Source: Symmetrospora coprosmae
Lineage: Eukaryota; Basidiomycota; Cystobasidiomycetes; Symmetrosporaceae
DNA: 64,000 nucleotides
Direction of reading: 5' to 3'
Assembly: GCA_008802785.1 (NCBI GenBank)
Contig: VUYT01000003.1
Location: forward strand, 434,001 to 498,000
The notes under the pieces were generated by a model, which worked only from the letters and a program-made list of their open reading frames with translations, was not told the origin of the DNA and made no database searches. The position numbers were made by a program, and so were the translations under genes. Below are positions 45,837 through 57,651 of this stretch, piece after piece (within the stretch, counting starts at the first letter, position 1; every line of letters begins with the position of its first letter).

Positions 45837-47889
45837 TTATGGCGGTCCGACGAAGGCACCATTAGCCCGAAGCCCCAACATCGTCAGGCGAGCCACATCA
45901 CCCACCTTGAGCGCTCCTTGCCTGAGCCCTTGCTGGAGGTCCGAAAAGTCCTCGATACCATACTGGTTCATGAGTCTCTTTGCCGCGTCCTTGGCGGTCC
46001 TCTCGAGGTCCGAGAGGCTCTCCACACCCAAGAGGCCCTCCTCCATCTCGTGTGCGCGCGCCTGGTTTTCCTCCTCGTCGCGGCCAAAGTACGCGCTCGA
46101 CGAGATGGCAGTCGCCCCGCTGAACTGGGCAAGCCGCGTTTGCGCCTCGGCTTTCGCGTTCGGATCGTACGAACCTCGCCCAAAGTACTGATCGCTGGAG
46201 ATGCCTTTGGACGATGAGAAGTTTTGCCGTGCGTAGTTGGACTCTTCTGAGGAGGCGTTGAACGCAGATGATACCGTCAGCGAATAGTCGACGAGGCAGG
46301 GCTCGGCTTCGTGGGGGACTCACCTGGCTCAGGCTGGCCGGCACGAGCAGCAGCCCTCTTCGCCGCAGCCGCCGCCTTTGCAGCCTCTTCACCAGACAGA
46401 CCAGCAGTCTGTCCGAAGCCAAGCTTCCCGAAACCCATTCCGAGGCGGTCGACCTCGCCTCCAGCCTGCTTGTTGCCGACCATCTCGCCTCGCGAGCCGG
46501 CAAAGCCGCTGGCGCTGGGCGCCTGCCTCGCTGCTGAGCGCTTGGCCGCGTCTGCTGCAGCCGCAGCGGCGGCCGCCTTCTCCTCCTGCTCGCGGTCGTA
46601 TCCGAGCTGCTTGATGCGCTCCTCCTCGGCTTTTGCCTTGCGCTCAGCCTCTTCGAAATTGATCGGCGCGCCGCCCTTCTTGACGCCGCCGAGCTTAGAC
46701 TTTGCTCCGAGCTTCATGGCACCGCCCGCTCGTGCGCCAGTGCTGCTCGAGGTCGTGCCTCCCGTCGATCGGAGGGACGAGGAAGAGACTGCACGAGACG
46801 TTGGCGGCGGTTGCGCAACGGGACTTGCAGAGGCTGGCGACGATGCTGCGGGAGTTGAAGCGCCGGAAGGTGTAACGACGCCGGTCGGAATGGACGGCGT
46901 GGTAGGGCGGGAGGTATTGGGTGTGACGGCCGGGCTTAGACCGATCCTAGGCGGTGCAGCTGCCCGTGGCGCCGGCGTTGGCGCGATAATGTTGGTCGGC
47001 TTGTCCCACGAGTCGAAGAAATCGTCATCGTCGTCGGCATTCGCAGTCTTGCCCTTTCCGTTGGCCGCTGGGGCAGCGCTCGCAGCCGCCAGCCCGTCTA
47101 CAACGACAGGTCCCGGGCCGTAGCGCAGCTCGTCCTCCTTTGCCTTGCGCTTCAGCTCCTCCTTGTACGCCTGTGCGGGTTTTGACGTGTACTTTTCCTT
47201 CGCCTGGCTGGTATTTGTAACCCCGCTGCCGCGCCCGTTCTTTGTAATGTAGTCGGCGAATGCAGTGTTGCCCCCGACTTTCATGGTCCGGAGCTGCTCC
47301 CACGTCCACGAGTCTAGGTTGGTGGAGCTGCGATGTTGAGACAAAGGCGAGCAGAGCGGTCCGAATGAAGACGGCAACAGTGTCAGTATGCTCGCCCTGC
47401 CGGAGCTCGGTCGAAGCCACTCCACGCTTCTGAACCCGGCCCCTCGAGCGCGCGAGAACGCACCGGACGAAAGTGAGATGGACGCCCATGTTCCTGTGGA
47501 CGCTCGAGCAGTCGAGACAGATGTACACGCCAAACGTCACGCTGCTCCATGTCGGGTTCTGTCGTGTAGCAAAGGCAGTGTCAGCTCGGACGGGTCCCTC
47601 CTCTTCCTCGACAGGCCAGGACAGCGGACCTTTGCGCGGCAGTCGTTGCAGATCTGCAGGACACACAGGGATGCAATGACAAGCACGACGTCAGCTCCCC
47701 TTCTATACCTGCTCTTATCGCTCCTCAAAGCCAGCCGTCCAGCCAGCCAGCCCGGCCAGCCAACGCGCGTCTCTGGCCTGCCAGCCCCCACGGCGCCTCC
47801 TGCTCTACACGCACCTTGTTGGCCGCGCTGGCCTTTGTGTGCTTGAAGAACTCATCAATCTCCTGCTTGGTCGCGTGTGCGGACGACAT
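45837..47889 (-). CDS. GLO3: ADP-ribosylation factor GTPase-activating protein, GLO3/ARFGAP2-3 type
   Basis: The start is [20 protein letters not shown] at 47889. The ArfGAP zinc finger is spread over exons: ICNDC, then [20 protein letters not shown] and [12 protein letters not shown], giving CxxC-x16-CxxC with the arginine finger in [24 protein letters not shown] follows. A Pro/Ser/Thr/Ala-rich middle leads to a basic segment with [17 protein letters not shown], then the GLO3 regulatory motif: [17 protein letters not shown]-like and [16 protein letters not shown], the repeated ISSxxYFGR. The C-terminus is an amphipathic helix region, [23 protein letters not shown]3 stimulates Arf1 GTP hydrolysis in COPI retrograde transport from Golgi to ER. 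The two ISSxxYFGR repeats separate this type from GCS1/ARFGAP1. There are at least five exons. Confidence 0.9.
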
Positions 47890-48240
47890 GGCTGGCCCTC
47901 TCCTGCTGTCTGCTTGGTGGTTCGTCGCTGCTGGGGACGAAACAAGGGGCAAAGGCAGGAAGCACCGTGGAGGCACGCCTTGCTCGGTGGCGCGCCCGAC
48001 ACAGCAAGTCGCAACGGCAACGGAGGCTCTCTCGCTCAGAGCGAAACGCATGCGCAGCCGGCTGCGAAAGATGCTCACTGAAGCTGAATTGCAACGAGAC
48101 AGCTATGGTTTCTGCCTATAACCTCGACGTACCAGCTGGTTGCACACCTTTCAATGGCCAGAGGCCAGAGTCATCGCAGAGGTCGGCATTTCGCTGTTCC
48201 AATACACCCAGTCTGTGCGCAAAGAGCACACGCACCGATA
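47890..48240. promoter_or_regulatory. Promoter region of GLO3 and 3' end of the oxidoreductase gene
   Basis: A stretch of 351 nt between two minus-strand genes. No element is recognised. Confidence 0.4.
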
Positions 48241-49981
48241 CTACTGCTCACCGATCGTGCAGACAATCTTGCCCGTATTGTGCGCGCCCTCGAGCATCTC
48301 GGTCGCCTCGATGATCCTCTCCCACGGTAGGGTCTGTCGGCACAAGTCAGACACCGTCCAAGGGGTCAGCATGTACAGCATTGTCTGAGAGACGCGTAGG
48401 CCGACACACGGCGTGGATGACGAGGTTGTAGTGCCCATCGAGCAGCTTGGGCAGGGCTTCCCGGCTGAAGCGCTGCAGAAGCTCAGTCTGATATTCGGTC
48501 GTTCTCGATCGGAGGGTCTGCACGAGATGAGCGGAAGAGGCCAAGTCAGATGTGCCTTATCGATGCGCCGATGAGATGCGCGATGCTCGCACTTACCGTT
48601 CCCTCGATCCTCAAGCGCTTGAAGAGGATTGGACCCAGTTCTACGCCCTCTAGCTTCCCGCCGGACAGCAGGCCGAGCATGACCATCCTACCGTCTCGAG
48701 CTGCGCTCGCTACGTTCTGCTTGAAGTACGATGCTCCTATGAAATCGATAATGACGTCCATGCCTTTGCCGTCCGTGGCTTTGCGGATCTGGAGGTTGCA
48801 GGGAGCGATGGCTCAATACGCTGTGTGCACAATGTATGCGACGCGCCAGGGCCAGGCCATACCTCCTCCGCAAAGTCCTGCTCCTTGTAGTTGATGGCGT
48901 GATCCACGCCAATCTTGTTCTTAAGGAAGTCGCACTTGTCCTTGCTCCCCGCGGTAGTGAAGACCTCGCTCGCGCCGAACCCGCGCGCCAGCTGGTTGGC
49001 AGCGATACCCACGCCAGACGCACCCGCGTGGATGAGGACGCGCGCACCCGGCTGCATCTCGGCAATCAGGAAGAGCGCCTGGAAGGCTACGAGCGCGGTC
49101 CGCCGCCATCGCGGTTCTGTCAGTACTTGCGCGTGTGGTGATGCGCGGAGAGGGCGCGAAAGACGAGAGCAACGCACCTGTTAGCCATGCTTCGGGGATG
49201 GCAGCTGCCTGTGCCCAGCTCAGCTCTTTGGGCTTGCGGGTGAGCATGCCGGAATCAACGACGACTGCCGAAAATGGCACAGGTGTCGCTCAGTGCTCGG
49301 CGATGAATACGGTCGACCTGGAAGACGCCTGGACGCACTGAGCTCGGCATAGGCACCCTGTAAGACGGGGAGATGACGGGAGGGTGTCAGTGGTAGGGCA
49401 GCTCGCTATGTGCGAAGGGAGCCATTGCCGCACACACCCCGAAAGCGAGGCCGAAGCTGACAATGAGTAAGGGAGAGAGTGACTCAGTGAGGAGCAAGCA
49501 AGGAGAACGAAAGATCTTCCGGCACGTAGCCAAGTCGTTAGGCCGTCCTGCACCGGCAACTCACACTTCGTCGCCCGCCTTCCACGAGCCAGAGGCCAGC
49601 TCGCCGGCCTCCTTCACAATGCCGGAGAACTCGACTCCGATGATGGTAGACACGCCGGGCGGCAGCGGGTACTGTGTGTGCGTGCGCAAGTTGGCGGGCA
49701 AAGGTGATTGAAGGGGGAAGTGACGTATAGGCAGGATACGGGCGAGCATTAGCGAATTGCCCGCGTCAATAAATCATCCGCGAACGCCGTCCAGCAGTGC
49801 AATGCAGACTTGCTAGACCCTGGCGCTGCATGACGTCCATGCGGTTGAGGCCGAAGGCTTTGACGTTGACGAGGACATGGTTCTTGTTGGTGATCTTGGG
49901 AGCGTCTACCTCGGTGATGCTCAGGGACGAGGCCTGCTTCTTGTTCGCGTCGTCGACAGTGACAGCTCGCATTTTTTTCAT
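48241..49981 (-). CDS. Zinc-free MDR-family quinone/NADPH oxidoreductase (PIG3-like)
   Basis: The start is MKKMRAVTVDD at 49981 (MRAV at 49972 also possible). Exons in order give SSLSITEVDAPKITNKNHVL, VNVKAFGLNRMDVMQRQG, IIGVEFSGIVKEAG, FSAVVVDSGMLTRKPKELSW, AQAAAIPEAWLTA, then VLIHAGASGVGIAANQLARG (the Rossmann glycine motif, AxxGVG for NADPH), HAINYKEQDFAEEV, MDVIIDFIGASYFKQNVASA, GRMVMLGLLSGGKL, FSREALPKLLDGHYNLVI and ERIIEATEMLEGAHNTGKIV. The motifs and the absence of zinc-ligand cysteines match the TP53I3/PIG3 and bacterial quinone oxidoreductase group. It probably reduces quinones or enals with NADPH; the substrate is unknown. There are at least seven exons with short introns. Confidence 0.88.
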
Positions 49982-50170
49982 CTTTCGTCAGTCGCGATGT
50001 GTATTAGACGGGAAGAGCTAGTGCAGAGAGATGAAGTCCTCGAGAGATGCAATCAGGCCCGGAAATAGCGAGCGGATCCTCGCCGACGCAAATCCGCAAA
50101 AGATCGCAACAACATTGCGACACACGCCCTTTGCAGACAAGGTTACTGGTACATTGTGCGATCTCATCAA
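49982..50170. other. Short intergenic region
   Basis: A stretch of 189 nt between the oxidoreductase start and the DPM3 stop on the same strand; it must hold the oxidoreductase promoter. Confidence 0.5.
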
Positions 50171-50676
50171 CTATTCCGTCTTGAGCCCTTTTGCGTCGAG
50201 GTCCTTCTTTGCTGCCGCAATGTCCTGCGTGCAGGTGGCGCGAGAGAGGCGGGGTGGAGAAGGGCCACGCGCGAGCGTACGTCAGCGCACAGGGCAGGGA
50301 TGCAGCAGACTGCGAACGCGAACGCGCACACACCCTCAATAGTGCCTCTTTGGCATCCTTTGCGTCGCCTATGCTGATGACGGACGAGACGAGGTCGAGG
50401 ACGCAGTAGGTCGCAAGGAGCGTGACGGCCCAGACGGGGAGCTGCCAGTGGCCGGAGAGAATACAGCGGTATATTCACGCACGGTCAGCGTGAGTTCGGA
50501 ACGCAGGTCGCAGACATGATCGCTCCTCTTGTGATCTGTGTGAGCCGCACCTTCTGCAGGTGGAACTGGACCTCTGCGTGGCTGACGCCCGGGAACTGGA
50601 GCACGTCGAACCACAATGCAGCGAGGACGCTGAGGCCGACCAGGATGGCGGCCGAGATGATGTTGGTGCGGGTCAT
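50171..50676 (-). CDS. DPM3: Dolichol-phosphate mannosyltransferase subunit 3
   Basis: Three exons, 50676-50551, 50441-50334 and 50224-50171 (126 + 108 + 54 nt), encode 95 residues; human DPM3 has 92. The N-terminal membrane helix is NIISAAILVGLSVLAALWFD, then VQFHLQK joins LPVWAVTLLATYCVLDLV, the second helix, aligning with LPAYLLVSAGCYAL of human DPM3. The C-terminal cytosolic tail is SIGDAKDAKEALLRDIAAAK followed by KDLDAKGLKTE, matching the coiled-coil tail with final L-x-x-x-G-L that holds the catalytic DPM1 subunit at the ER membrane. The complex makes dolichol-phosphate mannose for N-glycans, O-mannosylation and GPI anchors. Gene size makes it easy to miss in automated annotation. It diverges from SNU114 over a 331-nt promoter. 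Confidence 0.88.
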
Positions 50677-51007
50677 GCTGTGTGTACCTATATTGGTGAT
50701 GTGACGCTGCCGGTGTGCTGTTGGTTTGAGTTGGACCTCTCTTCATCAGTGTGCTGCTGCCTGCCCCTCTCGCGCCTCGCTGCTCTGCCCACTGCTCTTT
50801 GGACTTGGGGCGAAATTCTGGCACTCACATCTTCGACGGCAGAGATCAGCAGGAAGGGAGGACAGGATAGCGCATAGCAGGGCAGGGCAGGACAGTCATT
50901 GCATCGCAGGGAAGGAAAGGAAGGTCTCCGGAGATCCCCAGCCAGAGCTTGAGCCAGGCTCTCGACCAGCAGCAGCAGGCAGCAGCAGCAGTCTGCAGTC
51001 GCCCAGG
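50677..51007. promoter_or_regulatory. Divergent promoter of DPM3 and SNU114
   Basis: A stretch of 331 nt with several GGGCAGGGCAGGACAG-like and AGCAGCAGC runs near 50880-51000. No named element is recognised. Confidence 0.5.
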
Positions 51008-54000
51008 ATGGATCAATACGATGTGGGTGCTCTTCCCATACGAAGGCGAAGCGCGATAGAAGAACACGAGCTCACACGCTCGCGCTCGTGCTCGTGCTCG
51101 TTGATTCCCCTGCGCAGGAGTTTGGCAACTTCATCGGCGAGATTGAGGACAGCGACGACGAGGGCTCGCAGGAGGATCAGCAGCAGCAACAGCAGTATGC
51201 CTCGACGTCGACCCGCCTAGCAGGATACGACAATGACGACGACGAGGAGGAAGGCGTCGCGGGCGACGGCGACATCGAGATGGGCGGCGACGACGACGAC
51301 GACGAGGGGGACCAGCGCATCTCGCGCGCAGGGAACGCCATCATCCTGCACGAGGATAAAAAGTACTACTCGACCGCGCAGGAGATCTACGGCGAGGACG
51401 TAGAGACAATGGTCCAGGAGGAGGATCAGCAGCCCCTGTCAGAGCCCATCGTCGCGCCCATCCGCTCGCGCAAGTTCAGAGTCGAGGAGAAGGACCTGCC
51501 AGAGACGACCTACGACAAGAAGTGGGTGCAAGAATGCCTGCTCTTGCGGGTGCCCTGTCGCGGGTCTGGCAGAACGGCTCATTGAGCGACAGGCATCCTG
51601 GGAAACTGATGCTCTTGCCCCCTTGCTCTCTTTCATAGCTTCCTCCTCAACCTCACGAACCACCCAGAATCGATACGCAACATCGCCATAGTCGGGCATC
51701 TGCATCACGGGAAAACCAGTCTCGTAGACGTGCTCGTCCACCAGACGCACACAATGGTGTGGGACGTCGACAACCCTGTGCGCAAGCCCTCACCCGGTAA
51801 CTAAGCGTCACCTGCCTAGGGCTCTGGCTGACCGTGGCACACTTGCATCCGCAGATCCGTTACACCGACTCGCACGTCCTGTCGCAGTCCCGCGGCATCT
51901 CGCTTAAATCGTCGCCCATGTCCCTCGTCCTGCCCTCAACAAGGGGTAAATCATACCTGCTCAACATGATCGATACCCCAGGACACGTCAATTTCCAGGA
52001 CGAGGTGGCCGCTGCGGTTAGACTGGCCGACGGTGTAGTAGTCGTGGTGGATGCCGTCGAGGGCGTGAGTGTCGACTCCCCGTCTGCAATGCTACCGTGC
52101 TCAGTGCCCCGGCTGACACTCCCTCGTGCGCTCCCTCGCAGGTCATGGCCAACACGGAGTACGCCATCCGTCATGTCATTGCGAACGGCCTGCCCATCGT
52201 CCTTGTCGTGAACAAGGTCGACCGCCTCATACTCGAGCTGCGCTTGCCACCAGGCGACGCGTACTACAAGCTAAAGCACACAATCGAAGAGGTCAACACC
52301 GTCATCTCCAACACTGACCCCGACCCGAAGTGGCGCGTCAGCCCAGAGAAGCAGAACGTCGCCTTTGCCGCAACCGACATGGGCTGGTGCTTTACGACTG
52401 GCAGCTTTGCCAAGATGTACGCCGATACCTACGGTCAGTCCATCCTTTGCGAGTTCCTGGGTTTACTTCACAAGGCGCACTAGCTGACACGCGCCTGTAC
52501 GCCACACAGGCGACATGGACGTCGAAGCGTTCGCAAAGCGGCTGTGGGGTAACATCTTCTTCGAGCCCGAGACGCGCAAGTTCAGCAAGGGCAACGCGTC
52601 TGGCAGCGGGAAGCGCGCGTTCGACCACTTTATCCTCGAGCCGCTGTACAAGCTCTACACGCAGGTGCTGGGCGAGGAGCCTGCGGACCTGCAGTACACG
52701 CTCAAGACGCTCGGGATCAGCCTCAAGCCGGGCGCGTACAAGCTCGACGTCAAGCCGCTGCTCAAGATTGTGCTCGGCCAGTTCTTTGGCGACGCGACGG
52801 GCTTTGTCGACATGTGTGCGCAGCACATTCCAACCCCGCTCGAAGGGGCGCAGCGCAAGGTCGAGGGCACGTACACGGGCTCGCTGCAGGGGCCCATCGC
52901 GCAGGCCATGCTCTCGTGCGACGCAGAAGGGCCCTTGATGATCAACATCACCAAGCTGTACCCGAGCCCGGACGCGCTCGAGTTCCACGCGTTCGGACGG
53001 ATCCTGAGCGGGACGGCAAAGGCAGGGATGCAGGTCAAGGTCATGGGCGAAGGGTACTCGCCGGAGGACGAGGAGGACATGGCCATTGCGCGGATTGAGC
53101 ACGTGTGGGTGCACGAGTCGCGCTACCGCCTGCCTGCGGGCGAGGAAGGCATCGCAGCGGGCAACTTTGTGCTGCTCGGCGGCATCGACAACAGCATCGT
53201 CAAGAGCGCGACCGTATCGTCCGGCATCTCGCCTGCGGACGAGAGCGCCGATGAGGTCCGCATCTTTGCCCCGCTCAAGCACATCACTCAGTCCGTCCTC
53301 AAGATCGCAGTCGAGCCCGTCCAGCCCTCGGAGCTCCCAAAGATGCTCGACGGCCTCCGGAAGATCAACAAGACGTACCCGCTCGTGGAGACGCGGGTGG
53401 AAGAGTCCGGAGAACACGTCATCCTCGGCACGGGGGAGCTGTACCTCGACTCGGTCATGCACGACATGCGCAGGATGTTTGCAGAGATCGAAATCAAGGT
53501 TTCGGATCCGGTCGTGCGCTTCTGCGAAACGGTCGTCGAGACATCGGCACTCAAGTGCTATGCCGACACGCCGAACAAGAAGTGGGTGCTACTTGCTGAC
53601 TGCCCGTGTGCTAGCTCCTTGTTCTGACGTATGAGCCTTTCTCGGCAACAGAAACAAGCTTACAATGATTGCAGAGCCGCTGGAGAAGGGCATTGCCGAG
53701 GATATCGAGTCCGGCAAGATCAACATTCGGCTGCCACCACGCAAGCTCGGCGAGCACTTTGTCGAAAAGTACCAGTGGGATCTGCTGGCGTCCCGCTCGA
53801 TCTGGGCGTTTGGCCCGCAGGACTCTGGGCCGAACATCCTTATGGATGACACTCTGCCGAGCGAGGTCGACAAGAAGATGCTCTACAGCGTCCGCGACTC
53901 GATCAAGCAGGGCTTCCAGTGGGGTACAAGGGAAGGTCCGCTTTGCGACGAGCCCATCAGGAACGTCAAGTTCCGCTTGACAGACGCGTCACTCGCGCAA

Positions 54001-54757
54001 GAGCCCATCTACAGAGGTGGTGGCCAGATCATCCCGACAGCGCGCCGCGTCTGCTACTCTTCTTTCCTGATGGTGCGCCTCCTTTGGTTCCGGAACATGC
54101 CTGCACTCAAAGCTTCGCTGACCTTGTAACCTCTATCACGCGATCGCAGGCTACGCCACGGCTGATGGAGCCAGTCTACTACGTCGAGATCCAGGCGCCG
54201 TCCGACTCGCTCGCCATCATCTATGCCGTCCTCGCCCGGCGGCGAGGGCACGTCGTGGCCGACACCCCGAAAGCGGGCTCGCCGCTCGTGACGGTCAAGG
54301 CGTACATCCCCGTGATTGACTCTGCTGGGTTCGAGACGGACCTGCGGACGCACACGTCTGGGCAGGCCATGCCGCTCCTCATCTTTGACCACTGGTCCAT
54401 CTGCCCCGGCGATCCAACAGACAAGAGCATCAAGCTCCGCCCGCTCGAGCCCGCACCCGCACCACATCTCGCAAGAGACTTTGTCCTCAAGACGCGCAGG
54501 AGAAAAGGACTCGGAGACGACATCAGCGTGGCGAAGTACCTGGAAGCCGACAGTGCGTGTCTGTTTTTCGTCGCGAGACTTCCTGCTGATGGTCAGCTGA
54601 CGTGGCTATCTCTGTGTCTGCACTCACAGTGGTCATGGCACTGTCGGCATCGGGGGATCAGAGTGAGTTCGACCTATTGCTGCGGGGAGCTTTGGCGGGG
54701 TGCATGGCTGACCGACTTTGCTCTTGCTTCCTCCCTGCAGTGGACTTGTTGGGTTAG
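51008..54757 (+). CDS. SNU114: U5 snRNP GTPase SNU114 (EFTUD2 homologue)
   Basis: Ten exons: 51008-51022, 51118-51521, 51639-51777, 51855-52064, 52142-52433, 52510-53581, 53652-54072, 54150-54552, 54630-54662, 54741-54757. They total 3,006 nt, giving 1,001 residues (human 972, yeast 1,008). The start MDQYD joins [15 protein letters not shown], the family N-terminus, and an acidic stretch follows. GTPase motifs: G1 GHLHHGKTS, switch region [10 protein letters not shown]3 DTPGHVNF, G4 NKVDR. EF-2-like domains follow, with [29 protein letters not shown] and [13 protein letters not shown]. The C-terminus is [20 protein letters not shown], then two tiny exons ending in DQMDLLG. SNU114 controls BRR2 in spliceosome activation and disassembly. 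The last two exons (33 and 17 nt) are inferred from splice signals and less certain. Confidence 0.95.
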
Positions 54758-55188
54758 TGAGGTGGACGAAGCTTGTGCCCATGATGTACTTATCCGAGCT
54801 CGGCTTGCACGCACCACAAAAGAAGCAATGTATTCGTTGCGGACATGTCATCTGCTCTGCCGAGAGTCCAAGCGCCATGCAGACCGGCTTGGGCACGGCT
54901 GACTCGAGACCAAGAGCGCGACTAGCTATTGGCGTTGGCCCCAATCTATCCTTTCGAGCTTGACCTTGTCGCCGTCTTGCATCCTTGTGACGGGCTAACG
55001 CAGCCTGAGCAACCTCTCGGCATTCACGGTCACGCTTTTTGTCCTCTATTCAACCGACACTAGCAGCTTCGTCCGCGCACCCTGCAGGCTTCCTCAGATC
55101 AGATTAGATAAGATCGCAAAGTGAGCAGTGCTGGCTGGTATGGTGTCCGCGCTCGTCTGACCTTGCCTGCTCAACCCGCTCAGCTTCG
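54758..55188. other. Intergenic region with a probable 5'-UTR intron
   Basis: Upstream of the Met at 55189 a good donor (GTGAGCAG at 55121) and acceptor (CCGCTCAG ending 55183) frame a likely intron in the 5' untranslated region of the next gene. Nothing else was seen in these 431 nt. Confidence 0.45.
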
Positions 55189-55836
55189 ATGCGCCAGCGC
55201 CACCGCACCGGAAAACTCTCTGCAAAGGCAGCCGCCGACAAGGCCACTGCCGTATCCCAGCCGCGACAGCAGCTCAAGAAGCGGCGCGGCCCTCCTGCTC
55301 CACCTCCACCGCCAGTCTACGCGGGCCCGTCCATTACGCACGAGGCGCGCGAGCTGCTGCCGCGCAAGTCAAAGCTCTCCGAGCTCGAGCGCCAGCTCCG
55401 CATGACAAAGACGTCGACGGCCTCGCTGGGCAAGTATGACAACAGGCTTGCGGGCGAGGCGACGCGCGAGAAGGGCAAGCGGAGGCAGTTCGAGTCGAAC
55501 GAGATCAAGGACAGCAGCGCCGAGCGCGAGCGCGCCCTCGCCGTCCTCGCCGGCATGGAGAACGAGGTCAAGGTCGAGGCAAAGAAGCGGCGCATCGAGA
55601 AGGACAACGGCGAGGGCGACGTGGACGGGGAGGACAGAGGTGTCGGAGACGTGCTCAATACGCGAAAGGCCATCCGGTCGCAGTCCAAGGGACGCGGAAG
55701 CGCTAGCCTGGCCGGCGAGGAGAAGAAGAACAAGGTGCAGGCGAGATTGGCCAGACTCGGCAACGCAAAGAGCGGTCGAGGTGGAGGAGGAGGCAAGAGC
55801 AAGAGCAGTCTCAGCAAGGGCAAGCGAGGGAAGTGA
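55189..55836 (+). CDS. Basic protein similar to the C-terminal part of RRS1-type ribosome biogenesis factors
   Basis: A single open exon of 215 codons from MRQRHRTGKLSAKAAADKAT. The region SKLSELERQLRMTKTSTASL followed by GKYDNRL, then KGKRRQFESNE and, further on, VLNTRKAIRSQSKGRG resembles the STASLGRF...GKKRKF...RKA region near the C-terminus of RRS1-family 60S assembly factors. The conserved RRS1 N-terminal domain (DLGNL...FDPNP and KWEKFA) is missing and was not found upstream. The protein is strongly basic with a Gly/Lys/Ser tail (GKSKSSLSKGKRGK), as expected for a nucleolar protein. It could be a distinct small nucleolar protein that shares this motif. The coding call is firm from composition and codon bias; the family call is tentative. 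Confidence 0.6.
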   Translation: MRQRHRTGKLSAKAAADKATAVSQPRQQLKKRRGPPAPPPPPVYAGPSITHEARELLPRKSKLSELERQLRMTKTSTASLGKYDNRLAGEATREKGKRRQFESNEIKDSSAERERALAVLAGMENEVKVEAKKRRIEKDNGEGDVDGEDRGVGDVLNTRKAIRSQSKGRGSASLAGEEKKNKVQARLARLGNAKSGRGGGGGKSKSSLSKGKRGK

Positions 55837-55990
55837 GCCTCTTGTTTAAAGGTCCCCATGCTCTAGCACCCGGAACCCCGATCCGTCTGTTGTTGTCTCA
55901 TTACTGCCTCCAAGAGGTCATGCACACGACGACCGCAATGCCTCACACCGTCTGCGCCCTGTCCGCTCGTATGTACAGAAGCGCACGCTC

Positions 55991-57651
55991 CTACCCACTG
56001 AAAATCCTCAAAAGCGTGTCCGAGACACCGGAGGGTGTTAGGATGCCCACGTCCGAAATGACCAAGCTAATGAGGTCCGGCGTGGTGTAGTCTATCAAGG
56101 GGTTGTTCTGCACCTGCTCAGGCGTCATGTCTATCGGCTGCGGCGCAGGCGAGTCCATCAGGGGTCGAGCGGGCGTGTAGGGCACTTTCGGCAGCGTCTG
56201 CGAGGCCGACAGTGATTCGCTCGTCTCGAGGAACTGTAGCAGTGGGAATGCTGTCGGGAGGTCATACTGGTTGAGTGGGCTGTGGCCAGCGCGAGAGGGT
56301 CAGTCACAGGTCTGCCGGTAATGCGATTAAGCAAGCACTCACAAGATCCGCAGAAACTTGAAGCTGCGTGCGTGTCAAGGCGAAAACGGGGCAGATGTCG
56401 ACGGAGTTTAGGTACCATTCCCTACCGGCGCAGATGATAGTCGGCCTCACCTTTCTGCCAGCGCATACACTGGCTTAGCGGCCGCCTTTGCGATGAGCGC
56501 CATCTGGTAGCTCCCGATAAAGTTGACCAGCCCGCCATTCTCTGCCAGTGCTTCCGCGCCAAGCATGACAATGTCGACTTTTGGCATGCAGAAGGCGACT
56601 GCCGAGTCAAGGATGACCTGACAGGGAATGCCAGCGCGCGAGAGTAGGGCGTGTGTCTTGGAGCCGAGACCGAACTAATCCCCCGATGTGAGGGTACGTC
56701 AGCCAGCAGCAGAAGGGCTGCTTGCCCGCAGCACGCCCTGACTCACCGGCCGCGACTCTGTGACGTAGACCTGGAAGCGCTTTTGCTGCCGCGCTGCGTG
56801 TAGCAGGGTCTGTGTGACGACTCGCGAGTACGAGTGCGTGAGGATGACCTGGCATTGCAAGCGTATGCAGATTGGGTTCAGTCTGCGGCCGCTATGTGCG
56901 TCATGCCGTTTCCGGATGGGAAGCTGCACCCACGGCATCATCCTTGATCATGTCCGTTGCAAAGCCTACAATCTTGTCGACACACCGATGGCTGTCGTGC
57001 ACAAACTCCTTTGCGCGCGCGACGAGGTTCCGCTTGTGGATGGCGAAAGGCTGCGAGATGGACGGGCGCTGCAGCGTGACGAAGCGGAGGAGGAGGTCGA
57101 CGCCGGCGGAGAGCGATACGGGGTTGAAGCTCGACTGCCGCAGGAGAGCGGCGCCGTGCTCGAGCTCGGAAATGAGCTCCGTCATCGTGCTCGCTGCGGA
57201 CGGGTATGCATGCGTCAGACGCTGCTGCAACGACGGGTACGTTTGGAATAGACACTGACAATCCGAGCGAGCAATAACTTCGCTCAGCGCTGAAATCGCA
57301 GCGACGGGCATGGCGACGTGCTGTGTGCGCGCGCGTACGCACAAGTGCACGAGTCATCATTCAGCTGACAGAGGAAGCGGGGAGACTGCGCCAGTATGCG
57401 GTGGCAGGCCCCACCTCGTCCTTGGACAGCAAGTCCGCGTAGTGTCGCACGACATCAAAGCCAGCGGGCGGGTCCTGGCTCGTCGGGCTCGCCGTCAGAC
57501 TGCCAGAGATACCTTCAGAGCCAGAGCCGGAGAGGCTCGACGTTAAGCTCGATACCGAGATGTGCAGAGGCTCGTCCTCGGGCATCGTGTCGAGCGAAGA
57601 CGCGGGACGTGTGCGCGCGCCGTTAGCGCTGCTCGAAGGGCCGATGGACAT
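55991..57651 (-). CDS. GCN3: Translation initiation factor eIF2B subunit alpha
   Basis: The start is MSIGPSSSANGARTRPASSL at 57651 (a Met at 57669 is also in frame). FDVVRHYADLLSKDEVGPAT opens the family domain, then AAISALSEVIARS, TMTELISELEHGAALLRQSS, VSLSAGVDLLLRFVTLQRPS, VARAKEFVHDSHRCVDKIVG, DDAVVILTHSYSRVVTQTLL, FQVYVTESRP, KVDIVMLGAEALAENGGLVN and FIGSYQMALIAKAAAKPVYA. It ends TTPDLISLVISDVGILTPSG VSDTLLRIF, the Rossmann-like C-terminus. eIF2B is the guanine exchange factor for eIF2; the alpha subunit senses phosphorylated eIF2. The Ser/Thr-rich N-terminal extension of about 45 residues is unlike the short yeast Gcn3 N-terminus. About five introns, two of them near 57250 and 56900. Confidence 0.92.

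Noticed and set aside
52392-53462. Minus-strand open frame of 356 codons opposite SNU114
   Set aside because: Antisense shadow of the long SNU114 exon, with no independent domain.
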